Translations under genes and position numbers: made by a program
Shown here: piece by piece, positions 28,802 to 37,324 of the stretch
Layout of the letters: each line of letters begins with the position of its first letter
Numbering within the stretch: position 1 is the stretch's first letter
The notes under the pieces: generated by a model
What the model saw: the letters and a program-made list of their open reading frames with translations, nothing else
Database searches by the model: none
What the model was told of the DNA's origin: nothing
Source of the DNA: Amarolinea aalborgensis
GTDB lineage: Bacteria > Chloroflexota > Anaerolineae > SSC4 > Amarolineaceae
Assembly (NCBI RefSeq): GCF_900491745.1
Contig: NZ_UETR01000007.1
Span: 1 to 64,000 of the forward strand
Reading direction: 5' to 3'
DNA length: 64,000 nucleotides

Positions 28802-29572
28802 ATGTCTTCGATATTATCACAAGTAGATTTGACGCTCAGTCTAACTGAGGAAGAGTACATCGAACAGGTGGTCCGCTATCAGGTTGCTCTGAGCCAACTG
28901 GGCTACCAGGTCTATGTACAAAAACGCCCCGTCGTCATGGTCTTCGAAGGTTGGGATGCGGCCGGCAAGGGCGGCGCCATCAAGCGCATTACAGAGAAGC
29001 TTGATCCGCGCGGCTACGCAGTCTACTCCATTGCCGCGCCCCAGGGTGAAGACAAAACCCATCATTATCTGTGGCGGTTCTGGCGGCGTCTGCCCGAACG
29101 CGGACAGATCGCCCTGTTTGATCGCAGTTGGTACGGCCGCGTCATGGTAGAACGCATCGAGGGCTTCTGCCGCGAGGTCGAGTGGAAACGGGCCTACCGC
29201 GAGATCAACCAGTTCGAACGGCAGCTGGTGGATTTTGGGACCGTTGTTTTCAAGTTCTGGGTTCACATCAGCAAAGAAGAACAACTCAAACGCTTCACGG
29301 AGCGCGCAGACACGCCCTACAAGGTGTGGAAGCTGACGGACGAGGATTGGCGCAACCGCGAAAAGTGGGATCGCTACGAAGAGGCCGTGGACGAAATGCT
29401 GCTCAAGACCAGTACGCTCTCCGCGCCCTGGACGATCGTCGAAGGCAACAACAAATGGTGGGCGCGGGTCAGGGTCTTGCGCACGGTGGTGGAGAGCCTT
29501 TCCCGTGAGCTAGACTACGTGCCCGACATTCTGAAGATCAAGGGCGAGAAGAAAAGCTCGAAAAAGAAGTAG
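28802..29572 (+). CDS. polyphosphate kinase 2 family protein
   Basis: About 256 residues. P-loop FEGWDAAGKGGAIKRITEKLDPRGY and DRSWYGRVMVERIEGF as in its upstream neighbour, so the two are paralogues. An N-terminal TEEEYIEQVVRYQVALSQLG helix and a lysine-rich end (KKSSKKK) differ. Tandem, divergent PPK2s may work on different nucleotide levels (AMP to ADP, ADP to ATP); this is an inference. The start ATG at 28802 is preferred over the in-frame start in the intergenic spacer. Confidence 0.9.
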   Translation: MSSILSQVDLTLSLTEEEYIEQVVRYQVALSQLGYQVYVQKRPVVMVFEGWDAAGKGGAIKRITEKLDPRGYAVYSIAAPQGEDKTHHYLWRFWRRLPERGQIALFDRSWYGRVMVERIEGFCREVEWKRAYREINQFERQLVDFGTVVFKFWVHISKEEQLKRFTERADTPYKVWKLTDEDWRNREKWDRYEEAVDEMLLKTSTLSAPWTIVEGNNKWWARVRVLRTVVESLSRELDYVPDILKIKGEKKSSKKK

Positions 29573-30035
29573 GCCCGGGCTGGGCGCCAGAGGCCGGTTA
29601 TTGGGGCACATGACCTAAATCATTGGCATAGATAAGGCGCCATGCTACAATCTGCCCGCAAGCAGTTTTCATGCGGTGGCGCGTCGAGCCATCCGGATGG
29701 CCTGTCAATGGAGCCAAGGCCCGTGAACGTTGCGTATTGTCATGTGCCAGATATCCTCATCAGGCACCGCTTGATCGCAAGCGGTGCCGCTTTCCGTCAT
29801 GTGGGGAGGCCTACACGCACCTACGGCGGCTTCCCGGTTACGTTGCCTTTGCGCTGGCAGCGATCTCGTTTCTTTCCTCTCACGCCTGGTACGCCCGACG
29901 GCTTTCACTTCTCGTTGACGCGAACTCCAAGAAACTCACACCACCGCCGTTCTTGTTTGATTTTGACGTCATGTCCGCGCACGGCTGTGCGCACGGCTTG
30001 CCAAGCGCCATCGAGGCATGACAGGCCGATCTTTG
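29573..30035. other. long 5' region upstream of gdhA
   Basis: About 460 bases without a convincing gene; the open frames here lack ribosome-binding sites and family resemblance. It contains a perfect 10-base-pair hairpin (GGCACCGCTT/AAGCGGTGCC, 29763-29788) followed by GCTTTCC, possibly the terminator of the PPK2 pair or a leader structure. Just before the gdhA gene is a TACAAT -10-like box (30036-30041) without a good -35. Confidence 0.45.
29763..29788 (+). terminator. strong hairpin between ppk2 and gdhA
   Basis: GGCACCGCTT-GATCGC-AAGCGGTGCC, ten perfect pairs with a 6-base loop. The following GCTTTCCG is only weakly T-rich, so it may be a terminator or another RNA element. Confidence 0.4.
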
Positions 30036-30060
30036 TACAATGATGTATGAGGAGCAATGT

Positions 30061-31314
30061 ATGGAAACTAACAAGCCTAACCCCTTCGAGATTGCACAGC
30101 GCCAACTCGACGAGGCCGCCGCGATTTTGAAACTCGACCCGGCGGTGCATGAACTACTGCGCTGGCCCATCCGCGAACTCCACGTTTCCCTGCCAGTCAA
30201 GATGGATGACGGCACCACCAAAGTTTTTCACGGCTTCCGCGTGCAGTACAACGACGCGCGTGGCCCCACAAAGGGTGGTCTGCGATTCCATCCTGATGAA
30301 ACCATTGACACCGTGCGTGCCCTGGCCGCGTGGATGACCTGGAAGACGGCCGTCGTAGACATTCCCCTGGGCGGCGGCAAGGGCGGCATCATCTGCAATC
30401 CGAAGGAGATGTCTGCCGGTGAACTTGAACGTCTGTGTCGCGCGTATGTTCGCCAGGTCGGCCGCATTATTGGCCTGGAAAAGGACGTGCCCGCGCCGGA
30501 TGTCTACACGACGCCGCAGATGATGGCGTGGATGATGGATGAGTTCTCCTTCATGCAGGGCTACAATGAGTTCGGCGTCATCACCGGCAAGCCGCTTGCC
30601 CTGGGTGGCTCTGCAGGCCGCGGCGACGCAACCGCACGCGGCGGCATTTACACCCTGCGCGAAGCCGGTAAAGTGCTGGGCATTGACCTCAAGGGCGCCA
30701 CGGCTGCTGTGCAGGGTTATGGCAATGCCGGCTCCTTCGGCCAAAGCCTGGGCGAGGAGCTGTTAGGCCTCAAGACTGTGGCCGTCTCTGATTCGCGCGG
30801 CGGCATCTACAGCAGCAAGGGCCTTGACTACAAGCAGGTGATGGCCTTCAAGCGTGAGACCGGCTCGGTCGTTGGCTTCCCTGGCGCCGACACGATTACC
30901 AACGAGGAACTGCTTGAGTTGGATGTCACCGTGCTGATGCCGTCGGCCCTGGAGAACGTCATCACAGAGGCGAATGCCGACAAGATCCGCGCCAAGATTA
31001 CCGTCGAACTGGCCAATGGGCCGACAACGCCAGAAGCGGATCATATCCTTCACGACCGCGGCGTTTACGTCATTCCGGACTTCTTGTGCAACGCAGGCGG
31101 TGTGACCGTCTCCTATTTTGAAATGGTGCAGAACGCTTACGACTACTATTGGGATGAGGAGCTCGTGCATGAGCGACTCGATCGCAAGATGACGACGGCG
31201 TTCCATGCTGTGCATAAGATGGCGACAGAGCGCAACGTCCACAACCGGCTGGCTGCGTACCTGGTTGCCGTCAACCGCGTGGCTGAGGCCGTGCGCCTGC
31301 GTGGATGGGCGTAA
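30061..31314 (+). CDS. gdhA: glutamate dehydrogenase
   Basis: 417 residues. Interconverts glutamate and 2-oxoglutarate plus ammonia with NAD(P). The substrate-binding region VQYNDARGPTKGGLRFHP and the catalytic-lysine segment WKTAVVDIPLGGGKGGI are intact; the Rossmann fold is AAVQGYGNAGSFGQSL. Length fits the small hexameric type. The start ATG at 30061 follows GAGGAGCAATGT; the upstream ATG at 30040 would overlap the -10-like box. Confidence 0.95.
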   Translation: METNKPNPFEIAQRQLDEAAAILKLDPAVHELLRWPIRELHVSLPVKMDDGTTKVFHGFRVQYNDARGPTKGGLRFHPDETIDTVRALAAWMTWKTAVVDIPLGGGKGGIICNPKEMSAGELERLCRAYVRQVGRIIGLEKDVPAPDVYTTPQMMAWMMDEFSFMQGYNEFGVITGKPLALGGSAGRGDATARGGIYTLREAGKVLGIDLKGATAAVQGYGNAGSFGQSLGEELLGLKTVAVSDSRGGIYSSKGLDYKQVMAFKRETGSVVGFPGADTITNEELLELDVTVLMPSALENVITEANADKIRAKITVELANGPTTPEADHILHDRGVYVIPDFLCNAGGVTVSYFEMVQNAYDYYWDEELVHERLDRKMTTAFHAVHKMATERNVHNRLAAYLVAVNRVAEAVRLRGWA

Positions 31315-31443
31315 TTGGGCCGCGCAGAGGCCAGGCGCTGACTTTTTGGCGCGCGCGTGGTCGGCGTCAAGCTGACCGTTGATGCAGAGGGGTGTGCCGA
31401 TACACCAAGTGTCAGCACACTCCTTTCTTTGGGGGCACGAACG

Positions 31444-33771
31444 ATGACTGAACTGCCGTCAGACACACCGCCAATTCTGGAAATTCATCTCCAGTTGTCG
31501 CAATATCCGATTCTTGCGCAGCAGATCCGCAAACGGATGCGCGAGGAAATCTACCGACGGGGCGTCACCACGTCTGAACGGTTCGAGAACGAGGCTCGCG
31601 ATAAGGCCATCAAGTCGCAGCGCCGCGAAGGCATGATGAATCCGTTGGACGAAGAGGATGCGGAGCAGTGGGAACGGCGGTTACAGCAGATTCGTGAGTA
31701 TTTAACCGACTTCTACTTCGCCTATAACTTGCCGCTGGACCTTTTGCAGCGGCTGATAGACGAGGCGATTGCGCAGCGTCTGCCTGGCGGTGAAGGCGGC
31801 ACGCGCCTGATGTTCAATCCGGAGTTGGCGCCGCTCGATTTCATCTTGCGCAAGGCCCAGGAGTATGAGGAACTACCTGCGGAGAGACTAGAAAAGGTCC
31901 GCCATCATCTGGAAGAAATCATCGTCGTTCTGACCAAAACAATGATCAGCGACCAGTTGCACTTCGTGAGGCTGGCAAAGGCCTGGTTCACCGCAACCGA
32001 TTTTCGCTATATTCAAGCCCGTCGCATCGGCGCCGGCAAGATCGGCGGCAAAGCGGCAGGTATGCTGTTGGCCTGGAAAGTGCTGCAGTCGGCCGCACCG
32101 CACCTGGCCTACCAGATTCAGATCCCGCGCTCCTACTTCATCGGCGCAGACGTGTTCTATGACTTCCTGTCGCTCAACGACATCGAATACCTGAATCAGA
32201 AGTACAAGCCAGCCGAGGAGATCATAGCTGATTATCCGGCGATCGAAGAGGCGTACGCGCAGGCTGAGCTGCCGCCGGGGGTCACATCGCGCCTGCGCCA
32301 GATTCTGCGCGAGGTGGGCAAGCGCCCATTGATCGTCCGTTCGTCCAGCCTGCTGGAAGACAACTTCGGCATGTCGTTTGCGGGCAAGTATCAGAGTTTC
32401 TTTTGCCCCAACCAGGCCACCCCAGAGGAAAACCTGGCTGCACTCACCCTGGCCATTCGTCGCGTCTATGCCAGTGTACACAACCCAGATGCCCTGCTGT
32501 ATCGTCGGCGCATGGGGCTGCTCGATTACGATGAGCGCATGGCGATCTTGCTGCAAGAAGTGCAGGGTCAGGCGTACCATGATTATTTCTTTCCCGCCGT
32601 CGCCGGCGTGGCGTTCAGTTTTGCGCCCATCGTTTGGAATTCACGCCTGCGCCGCGAAGAGGGCTTTGTGCGCATGGTGACTGGCCTGGGCACACGCGCC
32701 GTGGAACGCGTGGGCGAGGACTACCCTCGCCTGGTGACGCTCAGCCATCCGCTGCTGCGCCCCGAAGTCTCGCCCAGCGCCATCCGCCGCTACTCGCAGC
32801 GCCTGATGGATGTCATTGACTTCCAGAAGAACGAACTGACGACGCTGCCCGTGCAGCAGGTGCTCGACTGGCGCTATCCGCCCTTGCGCTGGCTGGCTTC
32901 GGCCGACAAAGGCGACACGCTGCTTCCGATCTTCTCGCTTGGCCCTGAACTGGCTGCTGAACAGCTGCTGCCGACGTTCGACAATCTTCTGCAGCGCACG
33001 AACTTCGTGCCTTTCTTGAAAGAGGTCTTGGCTACCCTGCAGCAGCAGTATGGCCTGCCGGTAGATATGGAATTTGCCTTGAGCCTGGAGTCAGGAGCAA
33101 AACAGGCCGAGATTACCTTTCACCTGTTGCAGTGCCGCCCCCAGAGCACGACGAACGGCGAGGCGGCCAGCTCAGCGCCATTGGACCTGGTGGAGGCTGA
33201 TCGCTTTTTCCTGGCCCAGCGCATGGTGCCCAACGGACGCGTCTCCGAGATTGATTACCTCGTCTATGTGGATCCATTGGCTTACGGCAATCTACCGACG
33301 CCCACACAGAAGCGCGAAGTGGCGCGCTGCGTCGGCCGCTTGAACAAGGCGCTGGAGAAACACGTCTTCATGCTTATTGGTCCGGGTCGCTGGGGTTCCG
33401 CCAATCTCGATCTGGGGGTGCCTGTGACCTACGCCGACATCTTCAACGCCAGGGCGCTCGTCGAGTTGGCCGTGGCGCACAAGGGCATCACGCCAGAGCC
33501 GTCTTACGGCACTCATTTCTTCCAAGACCTGGTCGAATCGCGCATCTATCCCCTGGCGCTTTACCCTGACGATGGTCAGGACAAGCTGAATCAGGCTTTC
33601 TTGGATGAGGCGGGCAACCAATTGGCGACCCTGCTGCCGCGTGATGCTGGGCTGGCCGACTGTGTCAAGGTCATTCACATTCCCTCCGTGCGGCAGGGGC
33701 AGGTGATGGAACTGCGGATGGACGGCAAGACCGGCCTCGCCTACTTCACCAGCGCCGCGGCGTTGACTTGA
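31444..33771 (+). CDS. PEP/pyruvate-binding (PPDK N-terminal-like) domain protein
   Basis: About 775 residues starting MTELPSDTPP. The first ~200 residues are a helical region of unknown type. From about residue 200 there is an ATP-grasp PEP/pyruvate-binding domain: RIGAGKIGGKAAGMLLAWKVL, then the arginine region PLIVRSSSLLEDNFGMSFAGKYQSFF, and LLQCRPQS near residue 580. The catalytic swivelling His domain and the C-terminal PEP barrel of PEP synthase/PPDK are missing. The last ~190 residues (LIGPGRWGSANLDLGVPVTYADIFNA) are a conserved extension of these orphan proteins. Function is unknown; phosphotransfer regulation or pyruvate-linked phosphorylation are possibilities. Confidence 0.82.
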   Translation: MTELPSDTPPILEIHLQLSQYPILAQQIRKRMREEIYRRGVTTSERFENEARDKAIKSQRREGMMNPLDEEDAEQWERRLQQIREYLTDFYFAYNLPLDLLQRLIDEAIAQRLPGGEGGTRLMFNPELAPLDFILRKAQEYEELPAERLEKVRHHLEEIIVVLTKTMISDQLHFVRLAKAWFTATDFRYIQARRIGAGKIGGKAAGMLLAWKVLQSAAPHLAYQIQIPRSYFIGADVFYDFLSLNDIEYLNQKYKPAEEIIADYPAIEEAYAQAELPPGVTSRLRQILREVGKRPLIVRSSSLLEDNFGMSFAGKYQSFFCPNQATPEENLAALTLAIRRVYASVHNPDALLYRRRMGLLDYDERMAILLQEVQGQAYHDYFFPAVAGVAFSFAPIVWNSRLRREEGFVRMVTGLGTRAVERVGEDYPRLVTLSHPLLRPEVSPSAIRRYSQRLMDVIDFQKNELTTLPVQQVLDWRYPPLRWLASADKGDTLLPIFSLGPELAAEQLLPTFDNLLQRTNFVPFLKEVLATLQQQYGLPVDMEFALSLESGAKQAEITFHLLQCRPQSTTNGEAASSAPLDLVEADRFFLAQRMVPNGRVSEIDYLVYVDPLAYGNLPTPTQKREVARCVGRLNKALEKHVFMLIGPGRWGSANLDLGVPVTYADIFNARALVELAVAHKGITPEPSYGTHFFQDLVESRIYPLALYPDDGQDKLNQAFLDEAGNQLATLLPRDAGLADCVKVIHIPSVRQGQVMELRMDGKTGLAYFTSAAALT

Positions 33772-33812
33772 CGCTTGCGGTGTTGACCGGTCTCGACCCG
33801 TGAGGCGTCGCT

Positions 33813-33841
33813 TTGACGGCCTGCCCTTCATCGGGTAAAAT
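33813..33841 (+). promoter_or_regulatory. promoter upstream of the DUF1385 gene
   Basis: TTGACG (33813-33818), 17-base spacer, TAAAAT (33836-33841), 90 bases before the start codon. Confidence 0.65.
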
Positions 33842-33930
33842 CCACCCTGCATAAAGTGAAGGTTCTTTCGATCGCGGTTGCGCTCCCCATAGGCGCGCCG
33901 GGATGCGATGATCAACGATGAGGTGCCAGA

Positions 33931-34863
33931 TTGAGTAAGTTCTACTACGGTGGGCAGGCGGTGATGGAAGGGGTGATGATGCGCGGGCGCCAACGGATGG
34001 CTGTGGCCGTGCGTAACCCTGCGGGCGACATTGTCGTGCACGAAGAGCCGCTGACGGCTCGCATCTATACCAGTTCGTGGGGCCAATGGCCTTTTGTGCG
34101 CGGCCTTTCCTTGCTGTGGGACACCCTGGGCCTGGGCATGCGTGCGCTCATGTGGTCGGCAGATGTCGCCATGAGCGACCAGGAAGAGAAGATCGAATTC
34201 AGCGGACCGGTGGCTTGGACCACGGTGGCTTTCTCTCTGCTCGTTTCCATTGGCATCTTCTTTCTCCTGCCAACGGCCATCGCGCATTTTCTGGAACGCT
34301 GGTTCTCCAGCCGCATTGCCAGCGCGGTGATCGAAGGGGTGGTGCGCCTGGGGCTGTTCGTCGCCTACCTGTGGGCTATCGGCTTCATGCCGGACATCCG
34401 CCGCGTTTTCATGTATCACGGCGCAGAGCACAAGACCATCAACGCGTATGAGGCGGGCGTCCCCCTGGCGCCGGCTGAGGTGCGCAACTTTTCTCTGCAG
34501 CACCCGCGCTGCGGCACCAGTTTCCTGTTCATTGTGGTGGCGCTCTCGATCGTCCTCTTTGCGCCCTTCCATTTTGACCAATGGTATCTGCGCCTGGCCT
34601 CACGCCTGCTCCTGATTCCGGTGCTGGCCGGCATCGCCTACGAGTTCATCCGTTTCAGCGCCAGCCGCCTTGACAACCGCCTGGTGCGCGCGCTCATTCA
34701 GCCCGGCCTGTGGCTGCAATCGCTGACCACGCGTGAGCCGGATGACTCCATGCTGGAGTGCGCCATCGCGGCCCTGACGCCGGTGCTGGCCGCCGATGGC
34801 ATTCAGATCGAGACGCCGATGGCGCCGCTGCCTGCAACGCTGCAGGCGCCGCTTGCCGCGTAA
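33931..34863 (+). CDS. DUF1385 (YqhQ-like) membrane protein
   Basis: 310 residues, starting at a TTG. The opening FYYGGQAVMEGVMMRGRQRMAVAVR is the DUF1385 signature; later HGAEHKTINAYEAG and HPRCGTSFLFIVV contain conserved His/Cys residues that could bind metal. Four or more hydrophobic segments (about residues 90-115, 130-150, 190-215 and 220-240) make it an inner-membrane protein. The family is widespread in Gram-positives and Chloroflexota, without a settled function. It is followed by mdh 83 bases later. Confidence 0.88.
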   Translation: MSKFYYGGQAVMEGVMMRGRQRMAVAVRNPAGDIVVHEEPLTARIYTSSWGQWPFVRGLSLLWDTLGLGMRALMWSADVAMSDQEEKIEFSGPVAWTTVAFSLLVSIGIFFLLPTAIAHFLERWFSSRIASAVIEGVVRLGLFVAYLWAIGFMPDIRRVFMYHGAEHKTINAYEAGVPLAPAEVRNFSLQHPRCGTSFLFIVVALSIVLFAPFHFDQWYLRLASRLLLIPVLAGIAYEFIRFSASRLDNRLVRALIQPGLWLQSLTTREPDDSMLECAIAALTPVLAADGIQIETPMAPLPATLQAPLAA

Positions 34864-34946
34864 ATAAATGATACACGTTTCAGCGCACGACCCGTGCTGA
34901 AGCCCCAACCCAATCACGGAATCATCGTCAACAAAGGAGTGTAACG

Positions 34947-35882
34947 ATGCGAAACAAGATTACGATTGTCGGCGCCGGCATGGTCGGCTCTTCGTGTGCG
35001 GCATGGCTGGCCGAACGCGAACTGGGTGATATTGTCCTGGTGGATATTCCCGAAACCGGGGATATGCCCAAAGGCAAAGCCTTGGATTTGCTGCAGACCG
35101 GCCCGGTGGTTGGTTACGATACCAGAATTACCGGTACCAATTCGTATGCAGATACGGCCAATTCTGATGTCGTGGTGGTCACCGCGGGCGTGCCGCGCAA
35201 ACCTGGCATGACGCGTGAGGACCTGGTGGGCATCAACACGCGTGTGGTGCGCAGTGTGGCCTCACAGATTGCGGCAACCTCGCCGAATGCCATCATCGTA
35301 CTTGTCACCAATCCGCTCGATACCATGACTTACGTGGCCTTCAAGGCATCGGGCTTCCCCAAGAACCGCGTCATTGGCCAGGCTGGCATCCTCGACGGCG
35401 CGCGTATGCGCACGTTCGTAGCCCTGGAACTTGGGGTCAGCATTGAAAATGTGCAGGCCTTTGTTTTGGGCGGTCACGGCGATGAGATGGTGCCCCTGGT
35501 GCGCTTCTGCAATGTGGCTGGCATCCCGATCAGCGAGCTGATGCCCGCCGATCGCGTGGCCGCGATTGTGGATCGCACGCGCAAGGGCGGCGGTGAAATC
35601 GTCAACCTGCTGAAGACCGGCAGCGCGTACTACGCGCCAGGCGCGGCCGCAGCCGAGATGGTGGAAGCTATTCTCAAGGACAAGAAGTTGGTGCGCCCCT
35701 GTTCCGCGTACCTGGATGGTGAATACGGTCTCAAGGACATCTACTTCGGCGTGCCGGTCGTTCTGGGCCGCGACGGCGTAGAGAAGATTATCGAAGTGGC
35801 CTTGACCGATGATGAGAAGACCATGCTGCAGAAGTCGGCTGATCTGATTCGCAGCACGATGAGCGTCGTGCCGCCCGCGTAA
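34947..35882 (+). CDS. mdh: malate dehydrogenase
   Basis: 311 residues, LDH-like type. The NAD fold is ITIVGAGMVGSSCAAWLA with the NAD-specific acidic residue in VLVDIPE. The substrate arginines lie in VPRKPGMTREDL and TNPLDTMTYVAF, and the catalytic histidine in VLGGHGDEMVP. It interconverts malate and oxaloacetate in the TCA cycle. The ATG follows AAAGGAGTGTAACG. A clear terminator follows. Confidence 0.96.
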   Translation: MRNKITIVGAGMVGSSCAAWLAERELGDIVLVDIPETGDMPKGKALDLLQTGPVVGYDTRITGTNSYADTANSDVVVVTAGVPRKPGMTREDLVGINTRVVRSVASQIAATSPNAIIVLVTNPLDTMTYVAFKASGFPKNRVIGQAGILDGARMRTFVALELGVSIENVQAFVLGGHGDEMVPLVRFCNVAGIPISELMPADRVAAIVDRTRKGGGEIVNLLKTGSAYYAPGAAAAEMVEAILKDKKLVRPCSAYLDGEYGLKDIYFGVPVVLGRDGVEKIIEVALTDDEKTMLQKSADLIRSTMSVVPPA

Positions 35883-35934
35883 CACTCCATGCGCCCTAGA
35901 CGTTGGCAGGGCGGGTCAGATTGAAGTACAGAGG

Positions 35935-35977
35935 ACGAGCCTTGGCGGTCGCAGATGTGACCGGCAAGGCTCGTTTT
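35935..35977 (+). terminator. mdh terminator
   Basis: ACGAGCCTTG-GCGGTC...GACCGG-CAAGGCTCGT followed by TTTGCG: a long stem ending in TTTT. Confidence 0.75.
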
Positions 35978-36018
35978 GCGTCTATTGCGCGGATCATACA
36001 CCAGGGAGACCGAAAACA

Positions 36019-36768
36019 ATGGATATTCAAGGCAAAGTGGCGCTGGTCACCGGCGGCGCAGTCCGTGTGGGCAAAGCAATTGCCCTGGGTCTGGCGCAGG
36101 CGGGCGCGGATGTCGTTATCAATTACCACACCTCGGCGGTCGAGGCGCAGGCCACAATCGCTGAAGTCAACGCGCTCGGCGTGCGCGGCCTGGCTATCCA
36201 GGCTGACGTCTCTGACGTGAGCCAGGTGCAGGCGATGGTGGCGCAGACTCAGGCGGCGTTCGGTCGCCTGGACATCCTGGTCAACAGTTCCTCGCGCTTT
36301 CAGACCACACCGGTGCTGACCACGACCGTGGAGGCGTGGCGACAGGTGCTCAGTGTCCTGCTAGATGGCCCCTTTTTCCTATCACAGGCCGCGGCGCCTC
36401 TGATGCAGGCGCATGGCGCGGGCGTCATTATCAACATTCTCGATCTGTCGGCCTTTACGCCGTGGCCCAACTTCATCGCGCACAGCGTAGGCAAGAGCGG
36501 CCTGCTCGCACTGACGCGCGGGCTGGCGTTGGAATTGGCGCCAACGATTCGCGTCAACGGCGTAGTGCCGGGCGCGGTGCTGGCCCCGCCGCACTATGGG
36601 CCGGATAAGCTGGACCAGGTGGCTGCGCGTACGCTGCTGCAGCGTTGGGGTTCGGCGCAGGACGTGGCCGATGCCGTGGTTTTCCTGGCGCGCGCGGATT
36701 ACATCACCGGCGAAACGCTCACGGTGGACGGCGGCGAACGTTGGGGACAGCGCAAACAAGCGGGGTAG
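36019..36768 (+). CDS. short-chain dehydrogenase/reductase, atypical catalytic site
   Basis: 249 residues. The NAD(P) motif VTGGAVRVGKAIALGLAQAGADVVINYH is closest to the pteridine-reductase-like SDRs; NSSSRF stands where NNA/NSS is usual. The active-site Tyr-x-x-x-Lys appears as HSVGK (in FIAHSVGKSGLLALTRG), so the catalytic tyrosine is replaced by histidine while the lysine is kept. The end, GETLTVDGGERWG, is normal. Substrate unknown. Activity may be altered or lost. Confidence 0.85.
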   Translation: MDIQGKVALVTGGAVRVGKAIALGLAQAGADVVINYHTSAVEAQATIAEVNALGVRGLAIQADVSDVSQVQAMVAQTQAAFGRLDILVNSSSRFQTTPVLTTTVEAWRQVLSVLLDGPFFLSQAAAPLMQAHGAGVIINILDLSAFTPWPNFIAHSVGKSGLLALTRGLALELAPTIRVNGVVPGAVLAPPHYGPDKLDQVAARTLLQRWGSAQDVADAVVFLARADYITGETLTVDGGERWGQRKQAG

Positions 36769-36784
36769 CTCTCGAAGACAGCAA

Positions 36785-37324
36785 GGTTTTCTCGTAGGTC
36801 ACGCCTCCGGCGTGACGACGCTCTCGGCCGCAGAGCACGCTCTCTTCCGCCCACCTCGTCCGGCCAGGAGGCCGGACCTACGGGGACAGCATGGTTTTCT
36901 CGTAGGTCACGCCTCCGGCGTGACGACGCCCTCGGCCGCAGAGCACGCTCTCTTCCGCCCACGTCGTCCGGCCAGGAGGCCGGACCTACGGGGACAGCAA
37001 GGTTTTCTCGTAGGTCACGCCTCCGGCGTGACGGCGCCCTCGGCCGCAGAGCACGCTCTCATCCGCCCACGTCGTCCGGCCAGGAGGCCGGGCCTGCGAA
37101 AGTAGCATGGTTTTCTCGTAGGTCACGCCTCCGGCGTGACGGCGCTCTCTGCCGCAGAGCACGCTCTCTTCCGCCAACGGCATCCGGCCAGGAGGCCGGG
37201 CCTACGAAAGTAGCATGGTTTTCTCGTAGGTCACGCCTCCGGCGTGACGACGCTCTCTGCCGCAGAGCACGCTCTCTTCCGCCCACGTCGTCCGGCTTCC
37301 TGGCCGGACGCGGGCAGGGTTAGC
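36785..37324. repeat. five tandem copies of a 108-base hairpin-rich unit
   Basis: Units begin at 36785, 36893, 37001, 37109 and 37217 with GGTTTTCTCGTAGGTCACGC; the period is exactly 108 bases each time. Each unit contains two stem-loops, GTCACGCC-TCC-GGCGTGAC and GTCCGGCC-AGGA-GGCCGGAC, and its ends CGTAGGTC and GACCTACG are complementary. A transcript of one unit could therefore fold into a closed three-way junction. Copies differ by a few bases; the last ends in a variant (CCGGCTTCCTGGCCGGACGCGGG). It lies between the convergent SDR and argH genes. No protein is supported here. Confidence 0.9.

Noticed and set aside
29642..30043. A 133-codon frame between the PPK2 genes and gdhA
   Set aside because: No ribosome-binding site; it runs through the hairpin at 29763-29788 and overlaps the gdhA upstream signals; composition is random-like.
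33292..34581. A 429-codon minus-strand frame across the PEP-binding protein and DUF1385 genes
   Set aside because: It spans two clear genes and an intergenic promoter on the opposite strand; composition is not protein-like.
36596..37105. A 169-codon frame containing three repeats of a ~36-residue peptide
   Set aside because: It is a translation of the 108-base DNA repeat (a multiple of three) in a frame overlapping the SDR gene; open in several frames on both strands, so not evidence of protein.
36785..37324. CRISPR array in the 108-base repeat
   Set aside because: There are no unique spacers; the whole 108-base unit repeats, and the inner palindromes are too long and uniform.
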